From contig JARICA010000004.1 in the NCBI GenBank assembly GCA_029264305.1, forward strand, positions 1 to 41,232: a stretch of 41,232 nucleotides of DNA, read 5' to 3'. The position numbers and the translations under genes are program-made. Within the stretch, counting starts at the first letter, position 1; the number at the start of each line of letters is the position of its first letter. The notes below the pieces were generated by a model. It was given only the letters and a program-made list of their open reading frames with translations, ran no database searches and was not told where the DNA came from. This DNA is from Faecalimonas sp. GTDB lineage: Bacteria > Bacillota > Clostridia > Lachnospirales > Lachnospiraceae. This document shows, in pieces, positions 1 through 7,819 of this stretch.

Positions 1-84
1 GAAAATTACTCTTTTCTTGTTGAGCAATTATAATCGAAACAGAAAGCTCATCCTAAATAGATATAACAATCTCAAAGACAACAA

Positions 85-112
85 TGGGGCAGGATTTTAA
101 AATCCCACCCCA
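85..112. other. Near-perfect palindrome of unknown role
   Basis: Arms TGGGG and CCCCA enclose a self-complementary GGATTTTAAAATCC core, so the segment can fold on either strand. No clear T-run follows on either side. It could be a weak terminator for a gene entering from the left, or a dispersed repeat. Bases 1-84 show no gene or other signal that I can support. Confidence 0.4.
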
Positions 113-129
113 ACTATTTACTTAGAGTC

Positions 130-164
130 AAAAAACCCCTTACGCTTTGATTGCGTAAGGGGTT
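130..164 (-). terminator. Intrinsic terminator of ppdK
   Basis: On the minus strand a perfect 12-bp stem (134-145 with 153-164, arms AACCCCTTACGC and GCGTAAGGGGTT) with a 7-nt loop is followed by a T-run. It lies about 50 bases after the ppdK stop, so it ends that single-gene transcript. Confidence 0.92.
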
Positions 165-211
165 CTGTTATTGAAACTAATTAAGTTCCTACACTTTCTA
201 TATACAGTGTA

Positions 212-2836
212 TTATTTATTATTGATAGCAGCCTGAGCAGCAGCTAATCTTGCGATTGGCACACGGAATGGTGAGCAAGATACATAGTCTAAGCCAATTT
301 TGTGGCAGAATTCTACAGAACTTGGATCTCCACCATGTTCTCCACAGATACCTACGTGAAGGTTTGGATTAACAGGTTTTCCTAATTTAATAGCTGTTTC
401 CATTAATTTACCTACACCGATTTGGTCTAATTTAGCAAATGGATCGTTTTCGAAGATTTTTGCATCGTAGTAAGCATCTAAGAACTTACCAGCATCATCA
501 CGAGAGAATCCATATGTCATCTGTGTTAAATCGTTTGTACCGAAGCAGAAGAAGTCTGCCTGTTTTGCAATCTCATCAGCTGTAAGAGCAGCTCTTGGGA
601 TTTCAATCATAGTACCAACTTCGTATGCAAGTTCAACACCTGCAGCAGCGATTTCAGCATCAGCTGTTTCTACTACCATATCTTTAACATATTTTAATTC
701 TTTAGAATCACATGATAATGGAATCATGATTTCTGGTTTTACTGTCCAATCGCTATGTGCTTTCTGAACATTGATTGCTGCACGGATAACAGCTTTTGTC
801 TGCATTTTAGCGATTTCTGGATAAGTTACAGCAAGACGAAGTCCTCTGTGACCCATCATTGGGTTGAATTCGTGAAGAGAATCAATGATTGCTTTAATCT
901 GTTCAACTGTTTTTCCTTGAGTATCTGCAAGTTTTTTGATATCTTCTTCTGTTGTTGGTACAAACTCATGAAGTGGTGGATCTAAGAAACGGATAGTAAC
1001 TGGGTTACCTTCTAATGCTTCAAATAATCCTTCAAAGTCATTTTGTTGTACTGGAAGAATTTTTTCAAGAGCAGCTTCTCTTTCTTCTACTGTATCAGAA
1101 CAAATCATTTCACGGAATGCATCAATTCTGTCACCTTCAAAGAACATATGCTCTGTACGGCAAAGACCGATACCTTCTGCACCAAGTTCACGAGCTTTTT
1201 TAGCATCTGCTGGTGTATCTGCATTTGTTCTAACTTTTAATGTTCTATATTTATCAGCCCATCCCATGATTCTTCCGAATTCTCCAGCGATTGTAGCATC
1301 TACTGTTGGAATGATTCCATCATAGATGTTACCTGTTGAACCGTCAAGAGAGATAGAATCTCCTTCATGGTATTCTTTTCCAGCTAATGTAAATTTCTTA
1401 TTTGCTTCATCCATTGTGATATCACCACAACCAGATACACAGCAAGTACCCATACCACGAGCAACTACAGCAGCATGAGATGTCATACCACCACGTACTG
1501 TTAAGATACCTTGAGCAGCTTTCATACCTTCAATATCTTCTGGTGATGTTTCAAGACGTACAAGAACAACTTTTTCTCCTCTTGCAGCCCATTCTTTAGC
1601 GTCATCAGCTGTAAATACAACTTTACCGCAAGCAGCCCCAGGAGATGCTCCAAGTGCTTTTGCCATTGGTGTAGCAGCTTTTAATGCTTCAGCGTCAAAC
1701 TGTGGGTGAAGTAATGTATCTAAGTTACGAGGATCGATCATAGCAACAGCTTCTTCTTCTGTTCTCATTCCTTCATCAACTAAATCACAAGCAATTTTTA
1801 AAGCAGCCTGTGCTGTTCTCTTACCATTACGTGTCTGTAACATATAAAGTTTACCGTGTTCTACTGTAAATTCCATATCTTGCATATCTCTGTAATGTTT
1901 TTCAAGAGTCTGGCATACTTCTTTGAACTGTACAAATGCTTCAGGGAATTTTTGTTCCATTTCTGAAATGTGCATAGGTGTACGAACACCAGCAACAACG
2001 TCTTCACCTTGAGCGTTTGTAAGGAATTCTCCGAATAAACCGTTATTTCCTGTAGCTGGGTCACGAGTAAATGCAACACCTGTACCACAGTCATCTCCCA
2101 TATTACCAAATGCCATCATCTGTACGTTAACAGCTGTTCCCCATGAATATGGGATATCGTTGTCACGACGGTAAACATTAGCACGTGGGTTGTCCCAAGA
2201 ACGGAATACAGCTTTTACAGCTCCCATTAACTGTTCTTTTGGATCTGAAGGGAAATCTTCACCAATTTTTTCTTTATATTCAGCTTTGAACTGTTCTGCA
2301 AGTTCATGAAGATCTTCTGCTGTAAGGTCAACATCCTGTGTTACCCCTCTATCTTCTTTCATCTTGTCGATTAATTCTTCAAAGTATTTTTTACCTACTT
2401 CCATAACTACGTCAGAATACATTTGGATAAATCTTCTGTAGCAATCCCAAGCCCAACGAGCATTGTTAGAAGCTTTAGCTAAAGTTTCTACAACTTCTTC
2501 GTTTAAACCAAGATTTAAGATTGTATCCATCATACCTGGCATAGAAGCTCTTGCTCCCGAACGTACAGATACAAGAAGTGGATTTTCTTTATCTCCGAAT
2601 TTCTTTCCTGTAATTTCTTCCATTTTAACGATTGCTTCCATGATTTGATCCATGATTTCATCGTTGATTTTTCTTCCGTCCTCATAATATTGAGTACAAG
2701 CATCTGTTGTAATTGTGAAACCTTGTGGTACTGGAAGACCTAATTTTGTCATTTCAGCAAGGTTAGCACCTTTACCGCCAAGAGTGTTTCTCATGGTTGC
2801 GTCACCTTCAGTGAACATATAAACCCATTTTGCCAT
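212..2836 (-). CDS. ppdK: Pyruvate, phosphate dikinase
   Basis: Cytosolic enzyme interconverting pyruvate, ATP and phosphate with PEP, AMP and pyrophosphate. In anaerobic clostridia it serves glycolysis or gluconeogenesis. At 874 residues it equals the C. symbiosum enzyme. An N-terminal nucleotide-binding domain begins with GGKGANLAEM (20-29) and includes GMMDTILNLG (101-110). The central phosphohistidine domain has GGMTSHAAVVARGMG, with the catalytic His at 454 by my count. The C-terminal PEP/pyruvate barrel ends with GICGEHGGDP, whose Cys831 is the expected acid-base residue. The ATG start follows an AGGAGG site (2847-2852) at good spacing. It is flanked by its own promoter and terminator, so it is monocistronic. 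All key residues are present. Confidence 0.98.
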   Translation of the reverse strand: MAKWVYMFTEGDATMRNTLGGKGANLAEMTKLGLPVPQGFTITTDACTQYYEDGRKINDEIMDQIMEAIVKMEEITGKKFGDKENPLLVSVRSGARASMPGMMDTILNLGLNEEVVETLAKASNNARWAWDCYRRFIQMYSDVVMEVGKKYFEELIDKMKEDRGVTQDVDLTAEDLHELAEQFKAEYKEKIGEDFPSDPKEQLMGAVKAVFRSWDNPRANVYRRDNDIPYSWGTAVNVQMMAFGNMGDDCGTGVAFTRDPATGNNGLFGEFLTNAQGEDVVAGVRTPMHISEMEQKFPEAFVQFKEVCQTLEKHYRDMQDMEFTVEHGKLYMLQTRNGKRTAQAALKIACDLVDEGMRTEEEAVAMIDPRNLDTLLHPQFDAEALKAATPMAKALGASPGAACGKVVFTADDAKEWAARGEKVVLVRLETSPEDIEGMKAAQGILTVRGGMTSHAAVVARGMGTCCVSGCGDITMDEANKKFTLAGKEYHEGDSISLDGSTGNIYDGIIPTVDATIAGEFGRIMGWADKYRTLKVRTNADTPADAKKARELGAEGIGLCRTEHMFFEGDRIDAFREMICSDTVEEREAALEKILPVQQNDFEGLFEALEGNPVTIRFLDPPLHEFVPTTEEDIKKLADTQGKTVEQIKAIIDSLHEFNPMMGHRGLRLAVTYPEIAKMQTKAVIRAAINVQKAHSDWTVKPEIMIPLSCDSKELKYVKDMVVETADAEIAAAGVELAYEVGTMIEIPRAALTADEIAKQADFFCFGTNDLTQMTYGFSRDDAGKFLDAYYDAKIFENDPFAKLDQIGVGKLMETAIKLGKPVNPNLHVGICGEHGGDPSSVEFCHKIGLDYVSCSPFRVPIARLAAAQAAINNK

Positions 2837-2926
2837 GTCTTTACGACCTCCTACATAATATTTTTTAATAAAAAGGATCTCTTCTTATTATTAGCATACT
2901 GCAATACGATAATCTATCGCACATAT

Positions 2927-2955
2927 ATTTTATACGGTTTGTCAAGGTTCGTCAA
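2927..2955 (-). promoter_or_regulatory. Probable ppdK promoter
   Basis: On the minus strand TTGACG (2950-2955), a 17-base spacer and TAAAAT (2927-2932) form a good sigma-A promoter about 90 bases upstream of the ppdK start. CCTTGAC occurs twice, ten bases apart, across the -35 region. The second copy gives a consensus TTGACA but lacks a properly spaced -10. Confidence 0.65.
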
Positions 2956-2977
2956 GGTCTTTTCGACAGAAAACTAT

Positions 2978-4273
2978 TTATTTCCCATTTCTATATTTAT
3001 CTAACGAAACCACCTGACCACCATTTATTCTCGACTCTTCTGCTGCCAAAGCACAATAGTGACTCTCTACTGATTCTTCTAACGAAGTGGTCCGTTTTGT
3101 AGGTCCTGTTTCATTCAGCAGCATATCTAAAAATTCTTCAACCATTCGATTATCCCCACCACCATGCCCAGAGAAATCTGAAGCAATTTTAGATATATCA
3201 ATAACTTCCGTATTTTTTTGCCCAAATACTGTGATTTTAATTGTATTTTCCGTCATATCTGAAATAATTTCACCTTTTGTTCCCATGAATTTCGCATATC
3301 GACTTCCCGTAGCAGTAAATCCACACATTGTATGACTAATTGTTGTTCCATCTGTCATTTTCATATTCACAACCTGATGGTCTACTACATTGTTATCACA
3401 ATGATATACACACCTTCCATATGGACCTGTTTTGATTGCTTCTAAAATTGTTTCTACACTTGGATGTAACGTCAACACATCTAATGGCCACTCCTTATAA
3501 CCCGTTTTTGCGCCAATTCGATGATGTTCTAAGTAAATTTTTTCAGCATCATATGGGCAGGTTTCTTTTACTTTACACCCATCCATGCAACGAAGTGTTG
3601 CTCCTTTTGGTGCACATTCTTCCTTAAACAAATATGTATCCCCAAATGATGAAATCGACTCACAAGTTTTCCCTGTAAGCCAAAGAAGTAAATCCATGTC
3701 ATGACAACATTTTTGCAAAATCATCGGACTTGTCGTCTCTGAATTTCTCCAATTTCCACGTACAAAACTATGTGCTTGATGCCAATATCCTACATTTTCA
3801 ATAGACATTACCGAAACAACTTCTCCGATCACTCCACTATCCAAAATATCTTTCAATTTGGAATAGATTGGCGTATATCGAAGAACATGACATACAATAA
3901 CCTTTCTGTTACATTCTTTTGCCACCTCTAAAATTTCTCTACATTCCTCTAATCTTGGTGAAATCGGTTTCTCTAGCAATAAATGATAACCTTTTCTTAA
4001 TGCAGGAATTGCTTGCATAACATGTTGCTTATCCTGCGTTGTAATAAACATAATATCTGCTAATTTTTCTTGCTCAATTAACTCTTCCGCACTAGAAAAA
4101 CACATCTTTGTCGGTATACTGTATTCTTTTGCTACCTCATTCACCTTTTGATTATCGATATCCGCAATTGCTACAATCTCCATTTTATCCGGAAACAACT
4201 TTGCTGTCGGTGCATATGTATCTTTTCCTCTACTACCAAGCCCTGCTAAAGCTACTTTTAATTTTTTATTCAT
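2978..4273 (-). CDS. Gfo/Idh/MocA-family oxidoreductase
   Basis: Predicted cytosolic NAD(P)-dependent dehydrogenase of the glucose-fructose oxidoreductase/inositol dehydrogenase family. The substrate, probably a sugar or polyol derivative, cannot be read from the sequence. It has 431 residues. The N-terminal Rossmann fold starts with VALAGLGSRG (7-16). The family EKP motif with its catalytic lysine is at 101-103, and a conserved His lies in KCCHDMDLLLWL near 191. A cysteine group (220, 229, 233, 239, with CMDGCKVKETCPY) sits in an insertion and looks able to bind a metal. The ATG follows a GGGGGAAG site. It is transcribed divergently from an AraC-type activator, which probably controls it. 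I see no strong terminator between it and the ppdK promoter. Confidence 0.9.
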   Translation of the reverse strand: MNKKLKVALAGLGSRGKDTYAPTAKLFPDKMEIVAIADIDNQKVNEVAKEYSIPTKMCFSSAEELIEQEKLADIMFITTQDKQHVMQAIPALRKGYHLLLEKPISPRLEECREILEVAKECNRKVIVCHVLRYTPIYSKLKDILDSGVIGEVVSVMSIENVGYWHQAHSFVRGNWRNSETTSPMILQKCCHDMDLLLWLTGKTCESISSFGDTYLFKEECAPKGATLRCMDGCKVKETCPYDAEKIYLEHHRIGAKTGYKEWPLDVLTLHPSVETILEAIKTGPYGRCVYHCDNNVVDHQVVNMKMTDGTTISHTMCGFTATGSRYAKFMGTKGEIISDMTENTIKITVFGQKNTEVIDISKIASDFSGHGGGDNRMVEEFLDMLLNETGPTKRTTSLEESVESHYCALAAEESRINGGQVVSLDKYRNGK

Positions 4274-4304
4274 CTTTCTTCCCCCTGTCTATTTTATAAA
4301 TTTT

Positions 4305-4310
4305 ATTATA
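4305..4310 (-). promoter_or_regulatory. Gfo/Idh gene -10 element without a -35 match
   Basis: TATAAT on the minus strand lies about 30 bases before the start codon. At the 17-base spacing there is no recognisable -35 hexamer. That position is instead taken by the proximal copy of the tandem repeat at 4331-4343. This is the layout of an activator-dependent promoter. Confidence 0.5.
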
Positions 4311-4330
4311 TATACTCCTTCTCAGATCGG

Positions 4331-4364
4331 CTTGTTATTTTATTTTAAAAACTTGTCATTTTAT
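4331..4364. promoter_or_regulatory. Tandem 13-bp repeats, probable AraC-type operator
   Basis: CTTGTTATTTTAT (4331-4343) and CTTGTCATTTTAT (4352-4364) match at 12 of 13 positions in direct orientation, 21 bp start to start, which is two helical turns. AraC/XylS proteins usually bind such direct half-sites. The sites lie between the divergent oxidoreductase and AraC-type genes and abut the oxidoreductase -35 region. Confidence 0.6.
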
Positions 4365-4385
4365 CTTTATTTGTTTTCTTCACTC

Positions 4386-4394
4386 TGTTAAAAT
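4386..4394 (+). promoter_or_regulatory. Extended -10 of the AraC-type gene
   Basis: TGTTAAAAT is an extended -10 (TGn plus TAAAAT) about 30 bases before the start codon. Only a weak -35 (TTTATT, 4366-4371) precedes it. Its upstream edge is close to the 4352-4364 repeat, so autoregulation is possible. Confidence 0.4.
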
Positions 4395-4426
4395 AATAAA
4401 AAATCAAAAACATAGGAGACTATACA

Positions 4427-5308
4427 ATGACCTATATCAGCACAAAATTAAAAAAAGAATTTTTAGTTGAATCTATTATAACTGTCCACTATTTTGAATA
4501 TATGAACGATTTTATTTTTTCTGGAGAGTCTCATAATTTTTGGGAATTTTTATATGTAGACAAAGGAACCGTTTCTGTACAAGCTAATGATAGACAATAC
4601 ACTCTATCTGCAGGTGATATTATTTTTCATAAACCAAATGAATTTCACGCCATTCAATCTATCAGTAAGAAAGCTCCTAATCTCATCGCCATTTCCTTTG
4701 ATTGCCATTCTCCTTCCATAAGATTTTTCTATAATTTTCAATGTACACTTACTTTAGAAGAGCGAATTCTCATTTCTAAAATAATTACAGAGGCAAAAAA
4801 TACATTTTCTTCTCCATTGCACATTCCTTCGATAGAGCAAGTACAATTATGCGAAAATGCACCTTTTGGAGCACAACAATTAATTTCACTTTATTTAGAA
4901 TTGCTTTTAATCACACTAAAACGAAACCATCTTGAAAATCCTGTTATGTCATCTCGCATAAATTCTTCTATTAAAGATAATCTTCCAGAAGAAATTTCAT
5001 CTTTTATGAAAAGACATATTTGTGATAACTTAACCATTTCTTCTATTTGTAAAACATTTTCTATAAGTCGCTCTGTCCTACACACAATATTTACTGCTAA
5101 GCACAGCTGCAGTCCTATGGCATATTTTCAAAAATTAAAAATAGATTATGCAAAAGAACTTCTTCGTAGCCAAAAAATGAACTGTACCGAAGTCGCACAT
5201 CATCTTTCTTTCAGCTCCCTTCAATATTTTTCAAAGCAATTCAAAAAAGCTGTTGGAATGTCTCCTTCAGAATACATTTCTTCCGTAAAAGGCATTTCTC
5301 ATCTATAA
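4427..5308 (+). CDS. AraC-family transcriptional regulator
   Basis: A 293-residue AraC/XylS-type regulator. The N-terminal third is a cupin-like sensing domain: SHNFWEFLYVDKG followed by SAGDIIFHKPNEFH, the usual small-molecule pocket pattern. The last 100 residues form the double helix-turn-helix, from DNLTISSICKTFSISRSVLH to the signature SSLQYFSKQFKKAVGMSPSEY. The ATG is preceded by AGGAG (4414-4418). It is divergent from the Gfo/Idh gene and probably responds to that enzyme's substrate or pathway. The inducer is unknown. Its stop codon is only four bases from the left REP-like hairpin of the transposase cassette. Confidence 0.93.
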   Translation: MTYISTKLKKEFLVESIITVHYFEYMNDFIFSGESHNFWEFLYVDKGTVSVQANDRQYTLSAGDIIFHKPNEFHAIQSISKKAPNLIAISFDCHSPSIRFFYNFQCTLTLEERILISKIITEAKNTFSSPLHIPSIEQVQLCENAPFGAQQLISLYLELLLITLKRNHLENPVMSSRINSSIKDNLPEEISSFMKRHICDNLTISSICKTFSISRSVLHTIFTAKHSCSPMAYFQKLKIDYAKELLRSQKMNCTEVAHHLSFSSLQYFSKQFKKAVGMSPSEYISSVKGISHL

Positions 5309-5312
5309 TACA

Positions 5313-5359
5313 CTGATTGGGGACGTAGCACTTTACTATTTCACTATGTCCCCAATCAG
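5313..5359. repeat. Left REP-like hairpin
   Basis: CTGATTGGGGACGTAG (5313-5328) pairs with CTATGTCCCCAATCAG (5344-5359). The stem is 16 bp with one G-T wobble and the loop is 15 nt. The 10-base core GGGGACGTAG recurs in the right hairpin. It starts four bases after the AraC-type gene stop and may act as its transcript end, although there is no T-run. Confidence 0.88.
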
Positions 5360-5365
5360 GTAATA

Positions 5366-5386
5366 CCCTGTCCCTTTTTACAGAAC
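5366..5386. repeat. Left copy of exact 21-bp inverted repeat
   Basis: It begins CCCTGTCCCTTTTT and is exactly the reverse complement of 6210-6230. It lies six bases inside the left hairpin. This repeat and the hairpin together form the cassette end, a candidate recognition site for the transposase. Confidence 0.88.
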
Positions 5387-5402
5387 TTCTTCTTTTATTC
5401 AA

Positions 5403-6170
5403 TTATTCACTAATAATAGTTCTTTTCACAAACAAATATAATTCTTCACTTTTTGCATTGGAGATTCTCATTTTATTAATTAATCTTTCCTTATACTCTT
5501 CACGCAACTCTTTTTCCTCAATAATTTCCTCAATTTTGGATAAATTCTTTTCTATTTTCATTTGTTCTAAAATATTCATAGCAATTTTCTGTTTCTGTAA
5601 ATTCAATTCTTCTATCACATCATCTACAACTACATATTGCTTTTTATTATGAAAATTTACAACATCCTCCCATTCTTCAAATTTTCTTTGAAATATATCC
5701 AAAGCATTTTTGTGAAGTAAATCTGTTTTTAATAATCTATATTCTCTAATGCTACTATGTTTATATTGTAAATAACTATTTTCATTATTACCTTTCATCG
5801 GATTCAAATGAATGTAGCGAACACAATTCCAAAAATATCGTTCTGTTTCTATACATTCACTTTTAAAGCGATTTTGAAAAACATGTCCATTTCGATTATG
5901 TTTGTAATTATAATATTCTGCATATTGTGCCAGACATTTGGCCATGAATACAGCTAAAGCTGCTAATTCTGATTTGATAATTAGATGTACATGATTAGAC
6001 ATAATGCAATACGCGTAAATTTCCACTTTTTCCTCTTGTAAATGGTTTTTCAAAATTTTTTTTAAATAATTTTTTTCACGCGTTTGATTAAAAATTTTTT
6101 CTCGATTTATTCCTTTTGCTATTACATGATAAAATCCCGTAGAACTTTTTCTTCTTCGTTGACGTGGCAT
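5403..6170 (-). CDS. REP-associated tyrosine transposase (RAYT, Y1/HUH family)
   Basis: A 255-residue single-strand DNA transposase of the TnpA_REP (IS200/IS605-related Y1) family. It opens with MPRQRRRKSSTGFYHVIAKG, typical of RAYTs. The HUH motif is SNHVHLI with His60 and His62. RYIHLNP (118-124) carries the probable nucleophile Tyr119. Residues from about 130 on form a charged helical extension beyond the catalytic core. The ATG follows GGAAGGTGA. Such proteins nick and move REP hairpins, and many are single-copy and domesticated rather than true insertion sequences. The reading frame is complete with no disabling change visible. It is flanked by its presumed substrates. Confidence 0.9.
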   Translation of the reverse strand: MPRQRRRKSSTGFYHVIAKGINREKIFNQTREKNYLKKILKNHLQEEKVEIYAYCIMSNHVHLIIKSELAALAVFMAKCLAQYAEYYNYKHNRNGHVFQNRFKSECIETERYFWNCVRYIHLNPMKGNNENSYLQYKHSSIREYRLLKTDLLHKNALDIFQRKFEEWEDVVNFHNKKQYVVVDDVIEELNLQKQKIAMNILEQMKIEKNLSKIEEIIEEKELREEYKERLINKMRISNAKSEELYLFVKRTIISE

Positions 6171-6209
6171 ATTTCACCTTCCCTTTTTTATTATTCATTC
6201 AAAGCAAGT

Positions 6210-6230
6210 GTTCTGTAAAAAGGGACAGGG
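6210..6230. repeat. Right copy of exact 21-bp inverted repeat
   Basis: It ends AAAAAGGGACAGGG and is the exact reverse complement of 5366-5386. It lies 40 bases upstream of the transposase start, so it may also overlap that gene's promoter region. Confidence 0.88.
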
Positions 6231-6237
6231 CATTTTC

Positions 6238-6282
6238 TATTTGGGGACGTAGTATTTTATAATTTTACTACGTCCCCAAATA
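6238..6282. repeat. Right REP-like hairpin
   Basis: ATTTGGGGACGTAGTA (6239-6254) pairs perfectly with TACTACGTCCCCAAAT (6266-6281), plus one further T-A pair, with an 11-nt loop. It shares the GGGGACGTAG core with the left hairpin but differs in the outer bases. It ends one base before the glyS stop codon and is the only stem-loop available to end the glyS transcript. Confidence 0.9.
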
Positions 6283-6283
6283 A

Positions 6284-7672
6284 CTAAAATTCAAACTTTT
6301 TCTCAAAGTATGTTTTTAAATCTTCAATTTTTATTCTTTCTTGTTCCATTGTATCACGGTCACGAACTGTAACCGCTCCGTCTTCTTCAGATTCAAAATC
6401 ATAAGTCACACAGAAAGGTGTTCCAATTTCATCCTGACGACGGTAACGTTTTCCAATGTTTCCTCTATCATCAAATTCGCAATTGTATGTTTTTGATAAT
6501 TCAGCAAATACTTTTTCTGCACCTTCATTTAATTTTTTAGAAAGTGGTAATACACCAATTTTGATTGGTGCCAACGCTGGATGGAAATGCATTACTGTAC
6601 GTACATCTCCCCCTTCCAATTCTTCTTCATCATAAGCACTACAAAGAAATGCTAACACCATACGATCTGCTCCTAGAGAAGGTTCAATAACATATGGGAT
6701 ATATTTTTCTTTCTTTTCATCATCAAAATATGTCATATCTTGTTTTGACACTTCTTGATGCTGAGATAAATCGTAATCTGTTCTATCAGCTATTCCCCAT
6801 AATTCACCCCAACCAAATGGGAATAAGAATTCTACATCTGTTGTTGCTTTACTGTAGAAACAAAGTTCTTCTGGCGAATGGTCTCTTGCACGCACTTCTT
6901 CTTCTTTCAATCCAAGTGAATATAACCAATCTAAACAAAATTGTTTCCAATATGCAAACCATTCAAGATCTGTTCCTGGTTCACAGAAAAATTCTAATTC
7001 CATTTGTTCAAATTCTCTTGTTCTAAAAGTAAAGTTACCTGGTGTAATTTCATTACGGAATGATTTACCGATCTGTCCAATTCCAAATGGAATTTTCTTT
7101 CTTGATGTACGTTGCACATTTTTAAAGTTTACAAAAATTCCTTGCGCTGTTTCAGGACGTAAATATACTGTGTTTTTTGCATCTTCTGTAACCCCTTGGA
7201 ATGTTTTGAACATTAAATTGAATTGACGAATTTCTGTAAAATTATGTTTTTTACAAGTTGGACATGGAACATTATGTTCTTTAATCCAATCTTCCATCTG
7301 TTCTTTTGACCAAGCATCTACACTTTCTGTCAATTCAATTCCATTTTCTGCTGCAAAATCTTCAATTAATTTATCTGCACGAAATCTTTCCTTACATTCT
7401 TTACAATCCATTAATGGATCACTAAAACCGCCCAAATGTCCTGATGCCACCCAAGTCTGTGGATTCATCAAAATAGCACAATCAACCCCTACATTATATG
7501 GGTTTTCTTGAATGAATTTCTTCCACCACGCTCTTTTTACATTGTTTTTCAATTCTACACCCAAGTTACCGTAATCCCATGTGTTCGCCAAACCTCCATA
7601 AATCTCTGAACCTGGATATACAAATCCTCTCGATTTTGCTACTGCTACAATTTTTTCCATTGTCTTTTCCAT
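6284..7672 (-). CDS. glyS: Glycyl-tRNA synthetase, dimeric type
   Basis: Charges tRNA-Gly with glycine in the cytosol. It has 462 residues, the length of the bacterial single-chain alpha2 class II enzyme rather than the separate GlyQ/GlyS tetramer. It begins [21 protein letters not shown]. Motif 2 region [19 protein letters not shown] and [14 protein letters not shown] are present, and the anticodon-binding domain occupies the last 100 residues. A Cys4-like zinc pattern (CKEC with CPTCKKH) lies in the insertion. The ATG follows AAGGAGAGA, and a second Met four codons on is an alternative start. It has its own promoter and also follows recO. The leader is too short for a T-box. Confidence 0.97.
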   Translation of the reverse strand: MEKTMEKIVAVAKSRGFVYPGSEIYGGLANTWDYGNLGVELKNNVKRAWWKKFIQENPYNVGVDCAILMNPQTWVASGHLGGFSDPLMDCKECKERFRADKLIEDFAAENGIELTESVDAWSKEQMEDWIKEHNVPCPTCKKHNFTEIRQFNLMFKTFQGVTEDAKNTVYLRPETAQGIFVNFKNVQRTSRKKIPFGIGQIGKSFRNEITPGNFTFRTREFEQMELEFFCEPGTDLEWFAYWKQFCLDWLYSLGLKEEEVRARDHSPEELCFYSKATTDVEFLFPFGWGELWGIADRTDYDLSQHQEVSKQDMTYFDDEKKEKYIPYVIEPSLGADRMVLAFLCSAYDEEELEGGDVRTVMHFHPALAPIKIGVLPLSKKLNEGAEKVFAELSKTYNCEFDDRGNIGKRYRRQDEIGTPFCVTYDFESEEDGAVTVRDRDTMEQERIKIEDLKTYFEKKFEF

Positions 7673-7770
7673 TCGCTTTCTCTCTCCTTTACATTTATTT
7701 TCAAACTTATATATATAAGTCTCACTATCAAGCTTTATATGTAATTGATGTACTCTATAAATTGTTAATT

Positions 7771-7799
7771 ATTATACATTCTTTCTATATGATTGTAAA
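7771..7799 (-). promoter_or_regulatory. glyS promoter
   Basis: On the minus strand TTTACA (7794-7799), a 17-base spacer and a perfect TATAAT (7771-7776) give a strong sigma-A promoter about 100 bases before glyS, in the gap after recO. Confidence 0.78.
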
Positions 7800-7819
7800 G
7801 TCAACTAGATATTCTTTAT

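Larger units (their letters stand above)
5313..6282. mobile_element. REP-associated transposase cassette (REPtron-like)
   Basis: A 970-bp unit holding one tyrosine HUH transposase gene. The two ends are built alike but inverted. Each has an outer REP-like hairpin with a GGGGACGTAG core, a spacer of 6 to 8 bases, and an inner 21-bp segment identical at both ends. RAYT genes flanked by inverted REP sequences are known in proteobacteria and elsewhere. This is a clean clostridial example by layout. It fills the space between two convergent stop codons. Confidence 0.8.

Noticed and set aside
755-3335. Plus-strand frames opposite ppdK and the Gfo/Idh gene
   Set aside because: They have no ribosome sites or recognisable domains and are antisense to clear genes. 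Similar antisense frames elsewhere in the window were left out for the same reason.
7673-7819. T-box leader for glyS
   Set aside because: The leader from the promoter to the start is about 100 bases. It has no AGGGTGGAACCGCG-type T-box sequence and no terminator hairpin.
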